This document shows, one piece after another, positions 51,885-57,624 of a stretch of 57,624 nt of DNA (its first letter is position 1; each line of letters starts with the position of its first letter). A program made the position numbers and the translations under genes. The notes beneath the pieces were generated by a model. It was not told the DNA's origin and searched no databases. It saw only the letters and a program-made list of their open reading frames with translations. Source of the stretch: Bryobacterales bacterium (lineage in GTDB: Bacteria > Acidobacteriota > Terriglobia > Bryobacterales > Bryobacteraceae); contig JAEUQC010000003.1 of the NCBI GenBank assembly GCA_016789905.1, forward strand, positions 1-57,624, given 5' to 3'.

Positions 51885-53313
51885 AGAATCCGATTTTCAT
51901 CTCGACAAGCTTCGGGAAGAGTGCGGCGTCTTTGCCATCTACGGCCACCCGGAAGCCTCAAACGTAACCTACCTCGGCCTCTACGCCCTGCAGCATCGCG
52001 GGCAGGAGTCGGCCGGCATCGCCTGCGGCAACGGCCGCACGGTGAACTGCCGCAAGTCCATGGGCCACGTTGCCGATATCTTCACCCCGGAAGTGCTCGC
52101 CTCGCTTCCTGGCCACATGGCGATTGGCCACACCCGCTATTCCACCACCGGCGATTCCAAAATGCTGAACGCCCAGCCGTTCAGCGTCGCTTGCAACAAA
52201 GGCCCCATCGCGGTTGCCCATAACGGCAACATCACCAACGCCGCCGAACTGCGCCGCGAACTGGAAGCCGACGGCTCCATTTTCCAGGCCACCAGCGATA
52301 CGGAGGTCATTCTCCATCTGGTCGCCCGCTCCCGCGAACGCACCATGGCCGGCGCCTTGCGGGAAGCGCTGCTGCAGTTGGAAGGCGCATTTTCATTGGT
52401 GTTTTTGGCTGCCGATCAGATCATCGTCGCCCGCGATCCCCACGGTTTTCGCCCGTTGGCCATGGGCCAGATGGAGCTCAGCGAGGATCGCACCGGCTAT
52501 GTCTTCGCGAGCGAAACCTGCGCGTTCGATCTGATTGACGCCGTGTATTTGAACGACGTGGAACCCGGCGAAATGGTCATCGTTGGCCCCAAAGGGCTCA
52601 CCCGTGAGCGCTACGCGCCCAAACGGCCGCTGGCCCATTGCGCCTTTGAACACGTCTATTTCGCCCGGCCTGATTCCATTGTTTTCGGCCGCCCCGTGCA
52701 GCAGACGCGTGAATGGATGGGCCGTCTGCTCGCCCGGGAGCAGCCCACCGACGCCGATGTCATCGTCCCCGTTCCCGATTCCGGCGTTGCCGCCGCGCTC
52801 GGCTTTTCCGCCGAAAGCGGCATTCCGTTTCGCCAGGCGTTGATTCGCAACCACTACGTGGGCCGCACGTTTATTGAGCCCTCCCAGGCGATTCGCGATT
52901 TCGGCGTCAAGCTCAAACTGAATCCCGTTCGCCATTTGCTGGAAGGCAAGCGCGTCGTGCTCGTGGACGATTCCATCGTCCGCGGCACCACTTCCCGCAA
53001 GATTGTCCGCATGGTTCGCAAGGCCGGCGCCAAGGAGGTTCATATGCGCATCTCCTGCCCGCCCACCGTTTCCCCCTGTTTTTACGGGGTCGATACGCCC
53101 ACCAAGCAACAGCTCATCGCCGCCAATTCCACGCTCGACGAAATCCGCCGCTTCATTGAAGCCGACTCGCTCGGCTATCTCTCTCACGGTGGTCTCAGCC
53201 GCGCCGTGTCCGATGAGAATCGCGATTTCTGCTACGCCTGCTACACCGGCAACTACCCCACGGAACTCGTGCAGGTGGAAGCATTCATGCGCGCCGAAAG
53301 CGATCTGGGATAA
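51877..53313 (+). CDS. purF: Amidophosphoribosyltransferase
   Basis: A 478-aa enzyme that makes phosphoribosylamine, the committed step of purine synthesis. It has a short propeptide (15 residues) before the N-terminal nucleophile C16 ([11 protein letters not shown]), with [10 protein letters not shown] following. Cysteines C255, C394, C452 and C455 match the 4Fe-4S ligands of the Bacillus-type enzyme, suggesting an iron-sulfur form whose cluster affects propeptide removal and stability. The PRPP loop is [13 protein letters not shown] (361-373). It overlaps purL and is followed by an aminotransferase gene. Confidence 0.97.
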   Translation: MHEESDFHLDKLREECGVFAIYGHPEASNVTYLGLYALQHRGQESAGIACGNGRTVNCRKSMGHVADIFTPEVLASLPGHMAIGHTRYSTTGDSKMLNAQPFSVACNKGPIAVAHNGNITNAAELRRELEADGSIFQATSDTEVILHLVARSRERTMAGALREALLQLEGAFSLVFLAADQIIVARDPHGFRPLAMGQMELSEDRTGYVFASETCAFDLIDAVYLNDVEPGEMVIVGPKGLTRERYAPKRPLAHCAFEHVYFARPDSIVFGRPVQQTREWMGRLLAREQPTDADVIVPVPDSGVAAALGFSAESGIPFRQALIRNHYVGRTFIEPSQAIRDFGVKLKLNPVRHLLEGKRVVLVDDSIVRGTTSRKIVRMVRKAGAKEVHMRISCPPTVSPCFYGVDTPTKQQLIAANSTLDEIRRFIEADSLGYLSHGGLSRAVSDENRDFCYACYTGNYPTELVQVEAFMRAESDLG

Positions 53314-53323
53314 TAGTTTTCCA

Positions 53324-54499
53324 GTGTCAATTGCCGTAGCTGACTCCGCTCGCGCCGTGCCGCACTCCCGTATCCGGGAGCTTGCGGAGATTGCCATGAC
53401 GCTCACCGCCAATGGCGAAAATGTTCTGAAACTCTACTTCGGCGAGTCCAATCTGCCTACCCCAGGCTTCCTGAAGGACGCCGCCGGCGCCGCGCTCAAC
53501 GACGGCTTCACCTACTACACCTCCAACGCCGGGCTCCTTTCCACGCGCGAAGCGCTCGCCCGCTACTACCGGCGCCACCAGGGCGTCGCGCTGAATCCTG
53601 ACAACGAAATTGTCGTCACCAATTCCGGAGTGCAGGCGCTACATGTCGGCATACGCTGCGCCATTGATCCTGGTGACGATGCGCTCGTCCTCACCCCGGC
53701 CTGGCCCAATGCCTGCTCCATTCTTCAGATGTACGGCGCCAACCCGATAGAACTTGCCCAGCCCGTCGTCGGCAACCGGTATTCCATAGACGTTGCCGCC
53801 ATGGAGGCCGCCCTTACGCCCCGCACGCGTCTGCTCATCTACACCTCGCCTTCCAACCCGCTGGGCTGGGTGGCCACCGTCGATGAACAGCGGCAGCTTC
53901 TCGGTTTTGCCCGCCGCCACAAACTCTGGCTCCTCGCCGACGAGGTCTACGAACGGCTCGTCTACGACGGCCGCCCCGCGGTTCCCAGCATTCTCCAACT
54001 GGCCACTCGTGAAGACGCTGTCATCGTCGCCCAAAGCTTTTCCAAAGCCTGGTGCATGACCGGCTGGCGCCTCGGCTGGCTCATCGCCCGTGCCGATCTT
54101 GCTGCCCGCGCCACTCAGTTGAACGAGTTCATCATCAGTTGCGCACCGTCCTTCGTCCAGCGCACTGGCGAAGCCGCTCTCGATATCGGCGACGATTCCG
54201 TTACGGCCCTCGTCGCCATGCTGAAGGCCAACCGCGATTTCTGCCTCGCCGCCCTCCGCGCCATGCCGGGCGTCACCGTTCCCGAACCGGAGGGCGCGTT
54301 CTATCTGTTCCCGAAGATTGAAGGCCTCGCGGACTCCTTCGATTTCTGCAAACGCCTCCTGCTGGAAACCAAAGTCGGCCTCGCTCCCGGAGTCGCGTTT
54401 GGCGCCGGCGGCGAAGGCCATCTTCGCCTCTGTTACGCGGTCGAACGGCCAATCCTGGAACAGGCCATGGACCGTTTGGCTCGCTTTCTCGCTGCATGA
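53324..54499 (+). CDS. PLP-dependent class I/II aminotransferase
   Basis: A 391-aa fold-type I aminotransferase. The PLP Lys is K241 in SFSKAWCMTGWRLGW; N178 (SNPLG), D206 and Y209 (LLADEVYE) hold the cofactor. The arrangement resembles aspartate/alanine-type aminotransferases; the substrate is not clear from sequence. The start is GTG 53324-53326, eleven bases after purF. Its stop overlaps the next gene's ATG (ATGATGA), so expression is linked to the purine operon and to the SNF2 gene, which is unusual company and may simply reflect cotranscription. Confidence 0.9.
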   Translation: MSIAVADSARAVPHSRIRELAEIAMTLTANGENVLKLYFGESNLPTPGFLKDAAGAALNDGFTYYTSNAGLLSTREALARYYRRHQGVALNPDNEIVVTNSGVQALHVGIRCAIDPGDDALVLTPAWPNACSILQMYGANPIELAQPVVGNRYSIDVAAMEAALTPRTRLLIYTSPSNPLGWVATVDEQRQLLGFARRHKLWLLADEVYERLVYDGRPAVPSILQLATREDAVIVAQSFSKAWCMTGWRLGWLIARADLAARATQLNEFIISCAPSFVQRTGEAALDIGDDSVTALVAMLKANRDFCLAALRAMPGVTVPEPEGAFYLFPKIEGLADSFDFCKRLLLETKVGLAPGVAFGAGGEGHLRLCYAVERPILEQAMDRLARFLAA

Positions 54500-57400
54500 T
54501 GAAACACCGGCCGGACCAGGTATTGCGCGAGTACGGGCGGCTGTTCCCCCCGCACATCAAAGAACGGGGGCGCCAGCTTCTCGCTGATGGTTTGCTCGAT
54601 CCCGTCAGGATCGAAGACACCGGCTTCGCCTCCATCGCCCATGGCGAACGCGATTACGAAGTGGCTCTCTATCAGGGCGACCTGATCTGCGAATGCGCCT
54701 ATTTTGACGATACCGGCGCTTGTAAACACCTCTACGCCCTGCTCCTGGCGATTGATGAAATGGCCCGTAAGGACCCGGATTCCACCGTCAACCCCGCGCC
54801 CCGCCCCCCCGCCGCCATCCGCGCCAACTGGCAGCCCGTCGTCGAATCCGCCATCAGCGAAGAGGACCCCGAACCGCGCTTCGGCGATGACTCCAAGTTC
54901 GGCGAACATCTCATCTACCGCCTCTCCCAGCCTCCCTCAGCCGTCCATCACGCCATGGAGATTGAGATCTTCTACCGCGAGCGCAAGAAGAACGGCGAGT
55001 TGACTGTTCCCAAACCCGCCCGCATCCGCCGTGCCGATATTGAACGGCTGCCGGACCCGGCCGACCGCGAAATCCTCGCCGAGCTTCTCCTGGTCCTGCC
55101 CGATCATGCTGCCTGGAGCACCTACTACCTCAACGATCTCCTCAAATCCACGCTCTACCTCACCGGCCCACGCCTCCCCGAACTCGCACGCAAACTCGCC
55201 CAGACCGAGCGGCTCTTTTCCGGCCCATCGTTCGCCAAAGAACATTGGCGGCCCGTCCTGTGGAGCGCCAACAGGTGGCGCATCCGCCTCCGCCCCGCCC
55301 TCAGGAATGAAGATTGGATTGAAGCCTCCATTGACCTGATGGATGGCGAACGCACCGTTCCCATCAAGAAGGCGGCCTTCCTCGATTTCCGCGTGGTGCT
55401 GCACGATAACACTCTCGCCGAGTTGGAAACCCGCTCTTCCAACGCCTGGATCCGCCAGGCCGCCGCCGGCCAGCCACTGCTCATCCCCCGCCCGGATTGG
55501 CCCCATTTCTTCGGCCTTGTCACCAGTCTGCGCCGCGGTCCCGCCTGGGACCTGCCCGAAAACCTGAAGCCCAAGGAAGTGCGCGGCCGCCCCACGCCGC
55601 GGCTTCGTTTGAAGTTCGATTCGCATCGCGCCACCGCCGAAGGAACCCTCACTTTCATTTATACCGACGGCGAAAAACAGACCGAAGCCCACGATTCCGA
55701 CATTCACTTTGCCATGTCGGAAGACGCGGCCGAACTCGTCCTCTTCGACCAGCCGTTCCATGAAGCCTGCCGCACGCTCCTTCGCGGCCTCGGCCTCCAG
55801 TCCGGCGCCGACCCGCTCACGGCTCGGCGCATTTGGAACCTTGCCCTGCCCCGTTTCGCCGCCACCGTCCGCACGCTGCTCGAAGCGAAATGGGAAGTGC
55901 TCGCCGAAGGCAAGCCCGTCCGCACGTCAAGCTTCAACAAGGTGAAGGTCACCACCAACATCAACTGGTTCGAAGTCGACGCCACCGCCAACTTCGACGG
56001 CCTGGAAGCCCATCTGCCGGACCTCATCGCCGCCATGCAGAACAAGTCGCGCTACGTTCGCCTCGGCGATGGCTCCATCGGCCTTCTCCCCGAAGAATGG
56101 ATTCAGCGCTACGCCCCGCTGGCCAATTTCGGGAAAGAGGTGGACGGCGTTTTCCGCCTGAAAATGCCGCAGGCGCCCCTCCTCGACGCGCTTCTCGATG
56201 AAAAGAAGGACGTCCAAACCGACGAGGGTTTTCAGAAGGTCCGCGGCCGCCTGCGCGGTTTCGCCGGCCTCCAGCCCGCGCCCCAGCCCGATGGCTTCGT
56301 TGGCGCCATGCGTCCCTATCAGCGCGAAGGCCTCGCCTGGCTCCTGTTCCTGGAATCCATTGGCCTTGGCGGCTGCCTGGCCGACGATATGGGCGTCGGC
56401 AAAACCATCCAGATGCTGGCCCTGTTGGAGCTCCACCGCCAGCGCCGCGCCGCCGGCGAAAGTCTCCCGCCAGATCTGGTCATCGTCCCCAAATCGCTGC
56501 TCTTCAACTGGGAGGCCGAAGCCCGCCGCTTCACCCCGAAACTCAAAGTGTTGAACTACACCGGCACCGCCCGTTCCCGCAAGGAGATCCCGGAAAACGA
56601 CGTCGCCCTCACCACCTACGGCACCCTGCGCCGAGATGTCGTCGATCTTAAGGACCACGAGTTCTCCACCATCGTTCTCGACGAAGCCCAGGCCATCAAG
56701 AACTCCACCAGCGACTCCGCCAAAGCCACCCGCATCCTCAACGGCGCCCACCGTGTCGTCATGACCGGCACCCCCGTTGAAAACCACCTCGGCGAACTCT
56801 GGAGCCTCTTTGAGTTCCTCAACCCCGGCCTGCTCGGCGCCTCTACTTTCTTCAAAGCCGGCACCACCATGGAGCCTGAGTCCCGCGAATGGCTCCGCAA
56901 ATCGCTTCGCCCCCTCATCCTCCGCCGCACCAAACAGCAGGTGGCCAGCGATCTTCCGGCCCGCTCCGAACAGGTCCTCTACTGCGAGCTCGAATCCGAT
57001 CAGCGCAAGCTCTACAACACCATCCTGCTGAAGGTGAAAAACGATCTCAACAAGCGCATCCAGCAGGACGGCCTGGCCAAATCGAAGCTGCATGTGCTGG
57101 AAGCGCTGCTCCGTCTGCGGCAAATCTCCTGCCATCCGCAACTCGTGCAGGAAAACGCCGCGCCCGCCAGCGCCAAGTTCGATGTACTGCTCGATCAACT
57201 CACCGAAATCGCCGAAGAAGGCCACAAAGCACTGGTTTTCTCTCAGTTCACCAGCCTCCTCGCGCTCCTGAAGCCGCGCCTCGATGAGGCGGGCCTGAAG
57301 TACGAGTATCTCGACGGCGCCACCACCGATCGTCAAAAACGTGTCGAGCATTTCCAGGCCGACGCCGATTGCCCCATCTTCCTGCTTAGCCTGAAAGCCG

Positions 57401-57624
57401 GCGGCACCGGCCTCAATCTCACCGCCGCCGATTACGTCTATCTCCTCGACCCCTGGTGGAACCCCGCCGTCGAAGCCCAGGCCATTGACCGCACCCACCG
57501 CATCGGCCAAACCCGCCCCGTCTTCGCCTATCGCCTCGTCGCCAAGAACACCATCGAAGAGCGCATTCTCGAACTCCAGCAAAGCAAGCGCGACCTCGCC
57601 GAGGCGATCCTCAGCGAGGACAAC
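54496..57624 (+). CDS. SNF2-family helicase with N-terminal SWIM zinc finger (3' end beyond window)
   Basis: 1043 codons are visible, still open at the window edge. A SWIM zinc finger lies near the N-terminus (C65-E-C67, then C76-K-H78 in ECAYFDDTGACKH), followed by a long helical and beta region. The Swi2/Snf2 ATPase has Walker A DDMGVGKT (about 631-638) and motif II DEAQ (729-732), and the C-terminal helicase domain has DGATTDRQKRV, LLSLKAGGTGLNL, PWWNP and RTHRIGQ. Such enzymes remodel nucleoprotein or stalled transcription and repair complexes; the bacterial role of the SWIM type is not settled. ATG 54496 overlaps the aminotransferase stop. The missing end is likely only some tens of codons. 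Confidence 0.93.
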   Translation, partial: MMKHRPDQVLREYGRLFPPHIKERGRQLLADGLLDPVRIEDTGFASIAHGERDYEVALYQGDLICECAYFDDTGACKHLYALLLAIDEMARKDPDSTVNPAPRPPAAIRANWQPVVESAISEEDPEPRFGDDSKFGEHLIYRLSQPPSAVHHAMEIEIFYRERKKNGELTVPKPARIRRADIERLPDPADREILAELLLVLPDHAAWSTYYLNDLLKSTLYLTGPRLPELARKLAQTERLFSGPSFAKEHWRPVLWSANRWRIRLRPALRNEDWIEASIDLMDGERTVPIKKAAFLDFRVVLHDNTLAELETRSSNAWIRQAAAGQPLLIPRPDWPHFFGLVTSLRRGPAWDLPENLKPKEVRGRPTPRLRLKFDSHRATAEGTLTFIYTDGEKQTEAHDSDIHFAMSEDAAELVLFDQPFHEACRTLLRGLGLQSGADPLTARRIWNLALPRFAATVRTLLEAKWEVLAEGKPVRTSSFNKVKVTTNINWFEVDATANFDGLEAHLPDLIAAMQNKSRYVRLGDGSIGLLPEEWIQRYAPLANFGKEVDGVFRLKMPQAPLLDALLDEKKDVQTDEGFQKVRGRLRGFAGLQPAPQPDGFVGAMRPYQREGLAWLLFLESIGLGGCLADDMGVGKTIQMLALLELHRQRRAAGESLPPDLVIVPKSLLFNWEAEARRFTPKLKVLNYTGTARSRKEIPENDVALTTYGTLRRDVVDLKDHEFSTIVLDEAQAIKNSTSDSAKATRILNGAHRVVMTGTPVENHLGELWSLFEFLNPGLLGASTFFKAGTTMEPESREWLRKSLRPLILRRTKQQVASDLPARSEQVLYCELESDQRKLYNTILLKVKNDLNKRIQQDGLAKSKLHVLEALLRLRQISCHPQLVQENAAPASAKFDVLLDQLTEIAEEGHKALVFSQFTSLLALLKPRLDEAGLKYEYLDGATTDRQKRVEHFQADADCPIFLLSLKAGGTGLNLTAADYVYLLDPWWNPAVEAQAIDRTHRIGQTRPVFAYRLVAKNTIEERILELQQSKRDLAEAILSEDN

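Noticed and set aside
55927..57582. Long minus-strand open frame opposite the SNF2 gene
   Set aside because: Antisense of a gene with complete helicase motifs.
1..57624. tRNA, rRNA or other RNA genes
   Set aside because: None recognised by eye on either strand; a covariance-model scan could still find small RNAs.

Overview
The window looks like chromosomal DNA of a high-GC Acidobacterium, most likely of the Solibacter/Bryobacter group. This is inferred from gene content: two very large Oar-type TonB receptors with an N-terminal carboxypeptidase-regulatory-like domain, a planctomycete-type cytochrome/DUF1501 pair, an ABC permease fused to an M1 peptidase, exported Gfo/Idh-MocA and xylose-isomerase-like proteins, and frequent GTG/TTG starts. 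I saw no rRNA, tRNA, CRISPR array, transposase or prophage gene. Most genes are ordinary chromosomal genes.

Layout. 1-6.4 kb: an enolase-superfamily enzyme, an FAD oxidoreductase plus polyferredoxin membrane protein pair, and an exported methyltransferase, separated by unusual decayed direct duplications, one of which creates a 121-codon ORF locked between two ATGA stop/start overlaps. 6.4-12.2 kb: a DUF442-type phosphatase, an ABC ATPase with its permease/M1-peptidase fusion, and a GDPD-like protein. 12.2-18.8 kb: a carbohydrate-type locus (Gfo/Idh/MocA, ThuA-like, TonB receptor, IclR regulator) with candidate IclR sites. 18.85-21.3 kb: a three-gene operon (DsbD-N-like, PhyH-like, thioredoxin/CxxCH/PDZ protein). 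21.4-31.7 kb: a long minus-strand run with recA, exported superoxide dismutase, ferrochelatase, an NAD epimerase, TPR, RraA-like and exported ankyrin proteins, citrate synthase, a TlpA-like redoxin and SppA. 31.8-37.5 kb: the cytochrome/DUF1501 pair and an acyltransferase. 37.5-48.6 kb: a second TonB receptor, a sugar isomerase-like protein and a surface-glycan-like set (GT2, two methyltransferases, acyltransferase, large membrane glycosyltransferase-like protein). 49-57.6 kb: purQ-purL-purF, an aminotransferase and a SNF2 helicase with a SWIM zinc finger that runs off the window.

The most interesting signal is at 20084-21322. The thioredoxin/PDZ gene is open from a normal signal peptide to its stop except for one in-frame UGA (21161-21163). 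That codon falls exactly in the redox motif and gives Cys-Glu-Pro-UGA, a CxxU motif. It is followed about 27 nt later by the loop of a hairpin (21122-21143) with an AGGUU loop and a bulged U, which resembles a bacterial SECIS element. I read it as a selenoprotein candidate in an operon with a DsbD-N-like and a PhyH-like gene.

Other signals worth a look: a 36-bp perfect palindrome inside the permease/peptidase coding sequence; a palindrome that would hide the Shine-Dalgarno of the second TonB receptor; a shared 11-mer in front of the IclR gene and in front of its neighbouring TonB receptor gene; and an exported ankyrin protein that seems to start at ATT behind a strong, well-spaced ribosome-binding site inside citrate synthase.
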